64,000 nt of DNA from Flaveria trinervia (taxonomy: Eukaryota > Streptophyta > Magnoliopsida > Asterales > Asteraceae), in contig CM046447.1 of the NCBI GenBank assembly GCA_025506515.1, forward strand, positions 92,939,910 through 93,003,909, in the 5' to 3' direction. Below the pieces are notes generated by a model. It did no database searches. It saw only the letters and a list, made by a program, of their open reading frames with translations, and had not been told where the DNA came from. The position numbers and the translations under genes are program-made. This document shows, piece by piece, positions 9,519-20,553 of this stretch (within the stretch, counting starts at the first letter, position 1; every line of letters starts with the position of its first letter).

Positions 9519-10744
9519 GATTGGTATCAGAGCCATGGTTATAGGGAATTAGGTTATTAGAAATGAAATGACCTAGACTATAACTAAGTACCCTTACACA
9601 TGAGTCCTCTCATGTATTTTATATGCTTAGATAGGATTTTATGTGTCTTATGTGTTTATACTTGATTATGTGATTATATGCCTTATGTGCTTATTCTTAT
9701 ACTTTAAATCTTATTAATGCACACACAACCTTAAATCATATTCTAAGGCATTATGTGCTTAAATGAAATGGTTTTCAAAATAAGCTTTGCATCGTTATTC
9801 GTGTTTTCAGTCTCGTCAAAGTCTATGTCTTATACTTGAAACATGTAATGCTGGAAGAGGGTGATGCCTGTATCTTGAGGTGTTCTGCCTAGGCAAGGTA
9901 TTCATATAAATCCAAATCAACCGATAGATCCGTTTACCTTACCTGGGAACCCTTGGGGTGAGTGTTCGCTTATAGGTACACATGTTTTCATTAAGGTTGT
10001 AGTTGACCTAATACTTTGATAAGTCAACGTATTGCTTTGGTTTGTAAACCAAACGTTACACTTGAAACATCTTGTTGTTATCGTTTTATCATTGATTTTG
10101 TCATCCTGAATCTTAAAACTCATTATCCCATTTCTTTTAATGACTCTTAATAATCTCTCTAAATGTTTTCCCCTCAAACCCGTACTTATTTTGGAACCTT
10201 ATTTCTATGATACTAATATTCTGAACTGGATCCATTAATCTTAACAAACATGATTCTTGTATTAACGTTACTCTAATTCAACTTTGAAACCTCAATGATA
10301 TAGTAAACAAGAATCGATCATCTAAGAACCATATCAAAGTTATTTGCTTTAAGGAGCTCCTATGAATTCATATCTCCTCGAAAAGTGTCTTAAGAATATT
10401 TCTCGTGTTCGTCAAGTCGACTCTCGTATTGATCTGACACTTGGTGCTTCACTCGTGACAAAACTTCCTTAGTCGTCAAGTACCGTCTAAAATGCAAAAG
10501 CTTGTCAACCAAAAGGTCTAAAAAAATTGATGATCTATTCACCTTGTCAAGAAACATTAAAATCTCAAATCATGGAATTAAACAAACTTAAGCGTAGCGA
10601 AATATCATAATTAAACTTATTGAAATTAAACGCTCCCAAGAGTTCCCTTGCAAACACAAAATGAAATCTAAGTTTTCAAATAACCTTGAAATTAATTTTC
10701 TCGTGATTAAATTTTGGGACGAAATTTTCTAAAGTAGGGGAGAC
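9519..10744 (+). mobile_element. Non-coding internal remnant of element B
   Basis: It is bounded by primer-binding site TGGTATCAGAGCC (9522-9534) and by GGGACGAAATTTTC plus a polypurine tract (10731-10744). Only 1.2 kb lies between the LTRs, compared with about 5 kb in A and C, and I find no gag, protease, RT or integrase motif. It is a deletion derivative or a non-autonomous element; short reading frames here look like chance. Confidence 0.8.
10731..10744 (+). other. Polypurine tract of element B
   Basis: AAAGTAGGGGAGAC lies directly before the LTR start TGTAACATC, with GGGACGAAA about 10 bp upstream. Confidence 0.8.
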
Positions 10745-11071
10745 TGTAACATCTGCCTATTTTGGAAAATAGAAACTCAAAGCCGAATCCGTTTGGGCAA
10801 TTTTGGAAATCAAATACATTAGTTAGAAATTTAATTTATTTTAATCCTTCAAAAACAATAATAATACTATTTATTCAACTTTCATTTATTAAATCAATTC
10901 ATGGTAATTTCATGATTTATAGAATAGAATTTTATAAATTCATGAAGTTATTCGCCATTTATAAATTTTAATTATAAAATTAAAATATAAAGATCATTAT
11001 CTTTACAAATATGTAAGGTCTATAAAAGGTTATTAATATTTATAAGATTTTAAATATTCAATTAAAATAAA

Positions 11072-12065
11072 AAGTAAATTACAAAACACATCCTTTATAT
11101 ATATATATATCAATTTATAGGATAGGTCCTTAATCTTTATTAATACACTAAACATCCTTTATCAAATAAGTTTATAACATATTATGTCCTTTACTCTAAA
11201 ATACTACTAAAATATCTATTTAACTATTTAAAAATGACAAAATTACTCTTATTAATAAAAATAAAAAATAAATCCAAAAGTAGAAGAAACTAGAGGGACC
11301 CTACTTCTTTTTCATCACCCTAAATCAACCTCCCCACCCCCACCAAATCTAATCTTCTTCTTCAACACTGGAAATCAACGTTTGGCATAAAGTGGAATTT
11401 AATGTTCGTATATATAGATCACCTCTGTCTTTCTATTCACCGTTGACGACCGTATCAAAATTCTTGGGTGGTTATACCTCATACATATCACCCTGTAACA
11501 CTTAGGTTTTGGTAAGTTTCCATTGAAGCTAAAGAGTGAAAGCGTAAGAAAAAACAAGTTTCAGTTTTGGTGAGTTTTCAAATGCTTTTGATGATAGCTC
11601 TACTAATAAACAAATCATGATCAAAAAGAGGATGGAACCAAATTAACCAATCTCACTAGAATTCCCCCATGGTTAACTTCAATCATCACCGGTGACCTCG
11701 CTATTATCTTCGACCCCTCTCCATATTCACATTTCGCAAAAGCATCGCACCAACGTGGATCAAACTTTGATCCCTCATCTTTGGATACGAAGGTTTCATA
11801 CTTCCATGAGAGAGAGAAAGATAAGGGTGAGAGGAGAGATGAAAGGAGCTTAAGATATTATTTTTTCTTTTCTTTTTCTTTTATAAAGAATGGTAAAATT
11901 GTCATTTCAAACATGAATTTAATAGAAATTTAACCTTAGTTGCTAGAAAGGACCTAAGGTGTTACAAACTCCTTATATGAAGGATGTGTAGCGTAATTAA
12001 TGAAGATTAAGGACTAAACCTAAAAGTTCATATATACATAAAGGACATTTTGTGTAATTTACTCT
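11072..12065. mobile_element. Non-autonomous inverted-repeat DNA transposon (Mutator-like or similar)
   Basis: The ends are inverted repeats: the left begins AAGTAAATTAC and the right, read in reverse, begins AGAGTAAATTAC. Similarity continues for roughly 80 bp (TCCTTTAT, then GTCCTTAATC). The site is flanked by AAAATAAA at 11064-11071 and 12066-12073, which is single-copy in the B2 LTR. The 994-bp body has no transposase frame. An 8-9 bp duplication with long inverted ends suggests a Mutator-like relative, though hAT cannot be excluded. Confidence 0.78.
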
Positions 12066-12304
12066 AAAATAAATAATCAAATTACAAGTTCTTATTAGAT
12101 TTATAAAGTCTATAAAGATTTAATAAAAAAGAACTTGTAAAATTAAAATTAAAGTTTTAATAAATTTAAAGTTTAAATTGTAATTATTATTTTATTTATT
12201 TAATTATTTAATTTTATATTTATTTCAAATTTCAATCATAACCCCCTCTTAAAAGAATGATAACTCACCAATAACACCACTCATAACCTACTCCTAACCT
12301 CGAA

Positions 12305-12311
12305 TATAAAA
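12305..12311 (+). promoter_or_regulatory. Probable TATA box of the B LTR
   Basis: TATAAAA stands about 25 bp upstream of the conserved CCTCACTTTTCATTTG segment. It is kept at 42145-42151 in B2. A donor-like AAG|GTAAT follows at 12445 (42283 in B2). Confidence 0.55.
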
Positions 12312-12806
12312 TCAAGCCTTAGGCCTCACTTTTCATTTGTTCATTCTCTAAAAATCGCATTCTCATATATTTCTTTCATCCATTGGTTATGATCAATTTA
12401 AAGAATTTTATTTTACAAGAAATATCAAGAATTCTTAATACTAAGGTAATCTTTTATTTCTTTTATACTATACATTTCAATCGTCCTAATATCCAATTGT
12501 TCTCATTACTTTATGTTCTTACAATTATTCTTTATTTTACCAAATCTCTTTTTATTTTAATCATTATCATTTGATCATTAGCATTTATAATCACTAACCT
12601 TATTACAATCACTAACATTACTAAATCAAGCTAACAACACACTAACATAAACAAAGAATCTCGTTTGCATATGGACGGCTATGCCGCCGCATTCGTTATT
12701 CCACAAGATTATTTTTTAAATGATGGTTATGCCAAAGTCTTAGAATATTTTTATAACTCAAATGAAGACTAATATACAATATATTGACATAATAAATTTG
12801 TTCTAA

Positions 12807-13031
12807 TGTAAGGCCCCATTCTCGGGACGCTTACAGCCGGCCATTCATCGCACATAAAACATATATTTACATTAACTTAAATAAAATTACAGCGGAAACA
12901 TTAAAACCGATATTTTATTTCATTATAATAGCTTTTGCAAAATAATACATCGTTATCAAATTACAAAGTACTAGCTGCATTACATCACAAAAACATTATA
13001 AAAATGGATGTCATCCAAAACGAGCAAAGTA
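12807..13031 (-). mobile_element. Solo LTR D (antisense, family A-like), part 1
   Basis: It begins TGTAAGGCCCC, the reverse complement of the family A LTR end. It stops at 13031, where the C array is inserted, and continues at 38414. Total D length without C is about 2150 bp, close to the 2158 bp of the A LTR, with no internal region. It is therefore a solo LTR left by recombination. Confidence 0.88.
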
Positions 13032-13444
13032 TGTGACATCTGGTAATTTTACATTACCAAACTCCGTTAGTTCCGTTACGTCTTGCATACACGTGTCTTG
13101 AGCACGCACTAGTTGTTGTTTAACGTCGGTGACCTAATAATAATTAATAATGCTAAATTTAATGATAATTTAACTCATTATGTGATTGTTGTGTTATGTT
13201 TATGTGTTTACGCGATTTAAATGTTCATTGTGGAAATTAATCGCGTAGCGTGGAAACATGTGTATTAATTCGTATGTGTTGAGTTTTATAAAAATAAAAT
13301 ATATAATTGTGACTATGAGTTTATATGTTTAATAACTTAGTTAAAAACACTTTTAGAAAGGAGTTTAAAGTTTAATTTTAATAAAATACAAAACACAAGG
13401 GTTTAAATGGTAATTATGCAAAATTAAAATAAATAAAACAACCC

Positions 13445-13453
13445 AAACCCTAA
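13445..13453 (+). promoter_or_regulatory. Telobox-like motif in the C LTRs
   Basis: AAACCCTAA lies in a C-rich stretch downstream of an AT-rich segment. It is present in all four C LTRs (also 20967, 28808 and 36628). Teloboxes are known in promoters of plant genes for translation; a role here is only a suggestion. Confidence 0.4.
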
Positions 13454-15093
13454 CCCCCACCCTTCGGTCGTGACATCTACCCCCCACACCACCACCATTG
13501 CGATTTCAACCAAGAGCAAGCAAGAAGACATTGGTTTTGGTCGATTACAAGGCATATAACATGTTGGAGTCACCAATCACAAGTTAACACACATTTAAAG
13601 GTTAGAAATCTACATTTTTTTCATGGTATTTGATGCTAGCCGAAACCCTAGGTTGAAATTGGTGAATTGGGTGTTGATTTGTGATTGTTTGATGATGTTA
13701 TGTTGTTAGTGAGGTTAGATTGATGTTGGTTTACGTTGATTATGCAACAAAACTATGTTTTTGACGTGTGGTTCATAGGTTACTAAGAGTAGTAACTTTA
13801 TTTTGCATGAAAGGGTGATTTGATCATGAATTGATGTTGTTGATGTGTTTACGATAATGATTAGGTGCTAGATTGTTGATATGAATGCTAGAAACCTTGG
13901 AATGGAAGTTGTAGTTCATAGTTTACCAAAAGTAGAAACTATTGATGTTGAATGTTAATGAATTGCAAAGAGTTGGTGATGTAATGTGCTTAATAATCAT
14001 TCATGAGTATTAGATAATGATTTTGGCACAAGAAATCTATGTATGATGTAGTCTAGTTCACACCTTGCCAAAAGTGGAAACTTTTGTTCATAATGATTAA
14101 TGGATTATTATGATTAGGTATTGTTGATCATGTCTAGATATTGTTATGAGCTTGAAGTGGTATATTTATGATGAATTCATGAATACATTGAGTGTTTGAT
14201 GGATTTGAGATGTACTTTCCCAAGAGAAAACTTTATTTGTACAAATTCTTACATTAGAGGAATTTATCATGTTTGGGACATAGGAGTCATGCTAGTATGT
14301 TCATGGATGAATGTTATTGTGGTTGAATGTGTTGTTTGGATAGTATGAATGTTAATTTGGTTAATTATCTGTTTTGGCCTGTTTATGAGAATTCATAGTT
14401 ATGGGTCATATGAATACATCATGCATGATTTGATCCTTGTATGATGCACTAGTTGTGTTATAGTTACACTGAGCATGCTAGTTGTTAGGGACTTGCATGA
14501 GTTGTATGATGATCAAATATGGTATGATGACCTAGGTAGAACTTGGGTTGACAATGGGATACACATGGATATATGTATGATACTTTTGCATGTGAAGTTG
14601 TTACACATGGTTTAAACTATATTTCAACTAATAAGTCACCAACGGGTCAAACGGGTCAACTGGGTCACATGTGTGTTGTCTTTATTAAACCTTGAGTTCT
14701 TTAATTATAGAGCACTTAGGGTTTCCTTAGAATTACTATGTACGTGTACTTATGTACTTGTACTTGTGTGTTCTAGGTAACCTCTGAAGGTTGTCTTTCC
14801 ATTTGTCCTTGTCAAGTTAATCTTTAAGTATCCTTACGCATATCAGGTGAGTTCATGCCCCACTCTTTATTTAATCTCTTTTGGGGGAGATAGCATACTG
14901 GTAATTTACAAACGCTTTATATATGTTTACGCTGTGTATAATATTCATATAGTGCTATTTATCTTGGAAAAGTCCTCACACTTTTGAATTGTTAATATTG
15001 AATAGCGGGGAAATTTGGGTAGTACTACTGGGTCTGACGAGCCCCACCTGTGTGACTCGAGGTCAACCACATGCAATTTGTCCTATTGAACAT

Positions 15094-15118
15094 TGTCACG
15101 ACCTGGTAAGTCGTGACA
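15094..15118 (+). promoter_or_regulatory. Perfect 9-bp hairpin in C LTR1
   Basis: TGTCACGAC and GTCGTGACA are separated by the loop CTGGTAA. The same hairpin is kept unchanged in LTR2 (22607-22631), LTR3 (30439-30463) and LTR4 (37879-37903). It contains two CpGs. An RNA structure or a palindromic protein site are both possible. Confidence 0.6.
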
Positions 15119-15627
15119 AGAGGCAAGAACTTATCACAGTCAGCTTCAATATGAAATCACTATGAATTAATATTGTTGTTAATAGATTAGCTATCTGTTA
15201 CGATACACTACTTAGATATCAGGTCTGTTAAATTGTTTATATTTGAACGCCAACTCTTGAACTCACCAACCATTGTGTTGACATTTTTAGTATGCTATTC
15301 TCATGTCATTAACTTCACTTGCCTTTAGGAGCACTGCATGGATTCATCATGCATTCTAAGACTCTATCTTAAAGACATCTTTGTTGGTTTTATTTATTAA
15401 TGTTTACTCATTTGGGTTGGCGTATGTTTTTCCAGAGTATGCATTTATATACTTTGGGTTTCTTTACTTACAAAACGCTTCCGCATTGTTTTCAAGTTTA
15501 AACTTTGGTTGATTTTATTTTAACGTTGGGTTATAGAGTCGTTCTGAGTAACTATTGACTGTGATCCTGGTTTGTTGACACACCTCGCGGTAAAACTCCG
15601 CATGTGGATTTTGAGGGTGTGACAGAT

Positions 15628-15640
15628 TGGTATTAGAGTC
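15628..15640 (+). other. Primer-binding site of C unit 1
   Basis: TGGTATTAGAGTC differs from TGGTATCAGAGCC by two C-to-T changes, consistent with methylation-linked decay. It starts three bases after LTR1. Confidence 0.8.
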
Positions 15641-15949
15641 ATTGGTTATAGGGAACTAGGTTGCATACACACTAGTCTATAACCGCACACAGTTAGTTAG
15701 TTACTCCTGGCTTACTCGTTCCGAATGGCATATCCTTACCCTCATGGTGAGATAGAATGGGATCATCACATGCATTGCAGCATGGCATCATCATCTTGGG
15801 TTTTGCGAAAAATGCATGCTCGTTCCGAATCCACTCCACATGTACCTCACCGAGTGTATGACTGGCCGCACATCCTTACCCTCATGGTGAGATAGACTGG
15901 GATCAACCATTTGTGCCACTTGAGCGCGATCCTCCACGAGATTAGAGTT

Positions 15950-16975
15950 CTTACCCGACCTGTATAGACCGCATGATTCGTAGAGAGCGTGCCGAGGGGG
16001 CTGTCGGGCTTGTATGATGGTTCGAGAAGGCTGAGTCAGTCTTCGCCAGATGTAACTGTCCAGTGGCGGACCAGGTGAAATACACCACAGGAACCTTGGA
16101 AGGTGCAACAATCACGTGGTGGAATACTCAAGTGCAAATGCTTGGCCAGGGAATGGCAAATGCACTACCGTGGGAGGAATTCAAAACAATGATGACAGAG
16201 GAATACTGTCCCCGCGACTAGGTTCAAAAGCTCGAAGCTGAGTTCTGGCAATTGAAGATGGAAGGTCTAACATTGAGGCTTATACTACTAGGTCTCATGA
16301 GCTAGCTACACTTTGCGCTGACATGGTTAACCCCCCGAGCCGACGTATTGAGCTCTATTTACGTGGCTTAGTCCCGGAGATTCAGAGTATGGTGACTACT
16401 GCAAATCTTCCTACTATACAGCGGGTTATTCGACTGGCTCACAAGCTCATTGATCAAGCTGTGGAGCAAAGGAAGTTACCCAAGCGGGGCGCTGTGGCAA
16501 GCGTGCCCGACAACAAATGCAAGTGGCGGAACAACGCCAGCAAAGGATCGTCATCTGGTAACCAACCTCAGCAACACCAACCTCAACAACAACATCAGCA
16601 GAGACGGTTTGATAACAATCGCAACTTCCACCAATCATCATCATCATCTCAAGGACCAAGTGGATATATGGGGAAAATCCTAAAGTGCAACCGACGCAAC
16701 TACCACCACATGGCAGGTGTGATAGCTTTCGATGCCATCGTTTTGGGAAGGTTGGACACGTGGCAAAGGATTTCCAAGGAGAACTGATAAAGAAGCCTCA
16801 ACAACCTTAGCAGCCTCATGACACACCAAAGGGTTGCTTTGAATGTGGAAAGGAAGGGCATTTCAAGAAGAACCGTCTCAACTGAAAAGAAATAGGAATG
16901 ACAACGGAAATGGTGGCAATAACAACAATGGTGGTAATGGTGACAATAATGGAGGCAACAATGGTGGAGCTAAAG
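15950..16975 (+). pseudogene. gag: gag of C unit 1 (deleted and broken)
   Basis: Relative to units 2 and 3, about 390 bp are missing between GAGCGTG (15994) and CCGAGGGGG. This removes most of the N-terminal coiled coil and the start of the gag core. The remainder runs through WFEKTESVF-like sequence (frame broken), MVNPPSRRIELYLRGLVPE (frame 16323-16787), a Gln/His-rich linker and a zinc-knuckle region near 16685-16880 with damaged cysteines and frameshifts. A TAG lies at 16219 and another near 16807. A stretch near 15729-15765 repeats sequence at 15870-15905, a local duplication not seen in unit 2. Confidence 0.82.
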
Positions 16976-17501
16976 GGAGAGCTTTTGTCATGGGTTCAGG
17001 TGAAGCTCTAAATGATCCTACTACTGTTACTGGTAAATTTCCTTTTAATGGTCGTTTTGCATCTGTACTGTTTAATAGTGGAGTTGATAGGAGTTTATCT
17101 CTACTAAGTTCTATAGCATTTTAAGTGATATGCCTTCTGTCTTGGAGTCTAAGTACGTTGTAGAGTTGGCTAATGGTAAGCAAATCTCTGTTACGCATAT
17201 CCTTAGGAATTGCAAGATAGAACTTGCTGGTCATACCTTCGACATTGACCTTATGCCCGTTACTCTTGGAAGTTTCGATGTGGTTGTAGGCATGGACTGG
17301 CTATCCGAGAAGCAAGCAGAGGTGATTCGTCATAAGAAGGTCATTCGTATTCCCATGGTAGATAGGGAAACACTTTTGGTTAAGGGTGAGAAGAGTGGTG
17401 CTGTGATAGGCATCATATCGTTCATAAAGGCTCAGAAGTGGTTACGCAAGGGCCAATTAGCCATATTAGCTTTCATCTCTAACCAGCAACAGGAGGTATA
17501 G
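16976..17501 (+). pseudogene. pro: Aspartic protease of C unit 1 (inactive motif)
   Basis: Two overlapping frames (16843-17124 and 17130-17501) cover the domain. The active-site triad position reads FNSGVD, so the catalytic Asp has become Asn. The C-terminal part (CKIELAGHTFDIDLMPVTLG, then VVGMDWLSE) is readable. A frameshift separates the halves near 17100. The chemistry would be lost even without the frame break. Confidence 0.82.
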
Positions 17502-17519
17502 AAAGTAGAGGATATTCTG

Positions 17520-18990
17520 GTGGTTCGTCATTTTCTAGAGGTGTTTTCCAGAGGATCTGCCTGGACTACCACCTCACCGCCAAGTTGAATTTCAGATCGA
17601 TTTGACTCCCGGAGCTACTCCGATAGCGAGAGCACCTTACCGCCAAGTTGGATAAAGGGTTTATTTGACCGGTTAGCACCGAAAGAACTGCAAGAACTAT
17701 CAACACAACTTCAGGAGCTGTTGGATAAAGGGTTTATTCGACCGAGCTCATCACCGTGGGGAGAACCTGTTCTCCTTGTGAAGAAGAAAGATGGCACATT
17801 CCGAATGTGCATCGCTACAGGAAGTTTCACAAAGTCAGAGTCAAGAATCGATACCCGTTACCTCGTATTGACGACCTGTTTGATCAGCTTCAGGGATCAA
17901 GCCATTATTCGAAGATTGATTTGAGATCTGGTTGTCATCAACTAAGAGTTCGAGAAGAGGATATTTCCAAAACCGTGTTCCGTACTCGTTATAGTAATTA
18001 TGAGTTCTTGGTCATGCCTTTTGGGTTGACTAATGCACCTGCTGTGTTCATGGACCTCATGAACCATGTGTGCAAACCCTATCTCGATAAGTTCGTCATT
18101 ATGTTTATCGATGATATACTGATATATTCTAGGACCAATGAGGATCATGAAGAGCACTTACAAATGATCTTAGAACTATTGAGGAATGAGCAGTTGTATG
18201 CCAAATTCTCTAAGTGTGACTTTTGGATATGAGAAGTGCAATTTCTAGGTCATATTGTTTATGAGAAAGGGATACATGTTGATCCTGCCAAGATTGAGGC
18301 GATAAAGAATTGGACTGCACCCAAAACGCCAAGCGAGGTAAGACAATTTCTGGGATTAGCATGATATTACCGACGATTCATAGAGGGATTTTCTAAGATC
18401 GCACAACCTCTCACGGCCTTGACTCACAGAGGAACGACATACAAATGGAGTGAGAGCCAAGAATCGGCTTTTCAATTGTTAAAACAGAAACGCTGTAGTG
18501 CCCCAATATTGCCCCTGCCAGAGGGAACGGATGATTTCGTGGTGTATTGTGATGCATCCATTCAAGGATTGGGTTGTGTCTTGATGCAACAAGAAAAGGT
18601 GATATCCTACGCCTCGAGACAACTAAAGGTTCCCGAGAAGAACTATACCACCCATGACTTAGAATTGGGTGCAGTGGTGTTTGCCTTCAAGATTTGGAGA
18701 CATTACTTGTACGGTACCAAGTGCACTATCTACACCGATCACAGGATTCTTCAACATATATTCAAGCAAAAGGAGTTAAATATGATACAACGACGTTGGT
18801 GGAGCTACTAAACAACTATGATTGCTCTATCAAGTATCATCTGGGAAAGGCGAACGTGGTTGCTGATGCCTTAAGCCGGAAGGAAACAGCTAAACCCAGA
18901 CGGGTACGAGCTTTACAGCTTACTATCAGTACCCAACTACCCGAACAAGTTAAGGAGGCACAAATAGAAGCCTTATAAGCGGAAAATGTT
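17520..18990 (+). pseudogene. pol: Reverse transcriptase and RNase H of C unit 1 (broken)
   Basis: Palm motifs are clear: DLRSGCHQL, FLVMPFGLTNAPAVF and FIDDILIYS in frame 17756-18232. RNase H follows at 18419-18811 (YCDASIQGLGC, HDLELG, YTDH). Breaks: CGA to TGA at 18230, a TGA at 18362 shared by all three units, a one-base loss near 18800 and a TAA at 18976. Near 17640-17670 is a misplaced copy of the sequence at 17719-17745 (GGATAAAGGGTTTATT), which looks like a short templated insertion. Confidence 0.87.
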
Positions 18991-18999
18991 GGTTCTGAG

Positions 19000-20430
19000 T
19001 TGTTAAGGGGAATGGATAAACAACTAGTGGTGAAGAAGGATGGAATTCAGTACTTCATGGATAGACTTTGGGTGCCTGTCTATGGAAATCTAAGGGATGT
19101 GGTTATGAGTGAGGCACACAAATCTAAGTATTCTATATATCATGGATCCGACAAGATGTACCATGACCTAAAGGCGCACTACTGGTGGCCTAACATGAAG
19201 GCGGATGTAGCTACGTATGTGAGTAAGTGTTTGACCTGCTCGAAAGTAAAGGTGGAATACCAAAAACCATTCGGACTGTTGCAACAACCCGAGATACCAA
19301 TGTGGAAATGGGAACGAATATCCATGGATTTTATTACCAAGTTACCCTGGACTAATACTGGTTGTGACACGATATGGGTTATTGTGGACCGATTGACAAA
19401 GTCTGCTCATTTCCTTTCAATTAAGGAAATTGGCAAGATGGAGAAATTAACTCGACTGTACCTTAAAGAGATCGTTTCGAGATACGATGTACCGATCTCA
19501 ATTATTTCTAACCGCGACGCTCGTTTCACGTCACACTTCTGGCAATCACTGTAGAAATCTCTGGGTACACGATTGGATATGAGTACTTCTTATCATCCAC
19601 AGACGGATGGCCAGAGTGAGCGTACCATACAGACGTTGGAGGATATGCTATGTGCTTGTGTGATTGACTTTGGGAATAACTGGGAAATTCACCTGCCATT
19701 GGTGGAGTTTTCTTATAACAAACGTTATCATACTAGCATACATGCAACACCTTTCAAGGCGCTGTATGGGAGAAAATTTAGATCACCAGTTTGCTGGGCG
19801 GAAATTGGTGATAGTCAACTGACGGGTCCCGAGTTGATTCGTGAGACAACCGAGAAGATTGTGCAGATACGAAACCATATGGCTACAGCACGAGACAGAC
19901 AAAAAAGTTATGCTCACAGGAGACGGAAACCTTTAGAGTTTCAGGTTGGTGACAAGGTTTTATTGAAGGTTTCCCCATGGAAGGGCGTAGTTCGGTTTGG
20001 CAAACGAGGAAAACTAAATCCAAGGTACGTTGGACCATTTAAAATAGTGGAAAGAATATGTCCAGTGGCCAATCGACTAGCCTTACCTAATTCGCTAAGT
20101 GGAATCCATGATGTAATTCACATGTCGAACCTAAAGAGGTGCCTCACCAATGAAACAATGGTCGTACCACTAGAAGAAGTTCAAGTGGATGAACATTTAC
20201 GCTTTATTGAAGAACCAGTCGAGGTGATGGACCGTGAGGTGAAAACACTTAAGCAAAGTAAGATACCCATAGTCAAAATCCGTTGGAATTCGCGACGTGG
20301 ATCGGAATTCACGTGGGAACGAGAAGATCAAATGAAGCCTAAGTACCCTCAACTATTCAAAAAGACGATGCCAGGAGACGAAGGTATTGATTTAAATTTC
20401 GTGAAGAAATTTCTTTCAACATGGGGATGA
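19000..20430 (+). pseudogene. int: Integrase and chromodomain-like tail of C unit 1 (broken)
   Basis: Frame 19000-19554 carries the zinc finger and core; frame 19573-20430 carries the rest. The second His of the finger is altered (SIYHGS in place of SIHPGS), and the second catalytic Asp reads SNRD rather than SDRD. A TAG at 19552 (from CAG) splits the core before QSERTIQTL, which keeps the catalytic Glu. The tail (VVIRF to GPF, then EEPVEVMDREVKTLKQSKIP and FTWEREDQM) is the best-kept chromodomain-like region in the window, with an unusual extra ~25 residues to a TGA at 20428. Confidence 0.87.
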
Positions 20431-20553
20431 TGTGACAACTCATCCAAAACTCACTCGATTTCGGTTTCTGTGTGCCAATGCAGTAGACAAGTGATGGAAC
20501 ACTCACCATGTAACGCAATTTTCAGGACGAAAATTCTTTCGACATGGAGATAA
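20396..20553 (+). repeat. Duplicated polypurine/LTR-edge segment before C LTR2
   Basis: A segment like GACGAAATTTCTTTCAACAT with GGGGATGATGTGACA occurs at 20396-20437 and again, slightly changed, at 20518-20560, where LTR2 starts. The first copy ends in a false LTR-like TGTGACA. The same arrangement precedes LTR3 (28240-28400) and LTR4 (36060-36222), so it predates the array. Confidence 0.7.

Larger units (their letters stand above)
10745..12806 (+). mobile_element. 3' LTR of element B, part 1 (interrupted)
   Basis: It starts TGTAACATC after the polypurine tract and aligns with the B2 solo LTR at 41693. It holds a DNA transposon at 11072-12065. It breaks at 12806, where antisense LTR D begins, and resumes at 40344. 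The uninterrupted sequence at the same point in B2 (about 42655-42675) confirms the join, with 5-bp duplications tctaa (12802-12806) and gctaa (40339-40343). Confidence 0.9.
13032..15624 (+). mobile_element. Family C LTR1 (outer 5' LTR)
   Basis: It runs from TGTGACATC to GTGTGACA, 2593 bp. It holds a telobox-like AAACCCTAA (13445-13453), three tandem ACGGGTCA-type units near 14641-14668, the shared GTGAGTTC block (14844-14895) with stem ATCTC/GAGAT, GGGTCTGACGAGCC near 15030 and a perfect hairpin at 15094-15118. It groups with the 3' half of LTR4 at several diagnostic bases. Confidence 0.9.

Noticed and set aside
10762..10971. Small protein gene at the start of the B 3' LTR
   Set aside because: An AT-rich 69-residue frame with no domain, not kept in B2.
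13440..13460. Interstitial telomere repeat
   Set aside because: Only one AAACCCTAA is present per LTR, so it is not a telomeric array; noted as a telobox-like motif instead.
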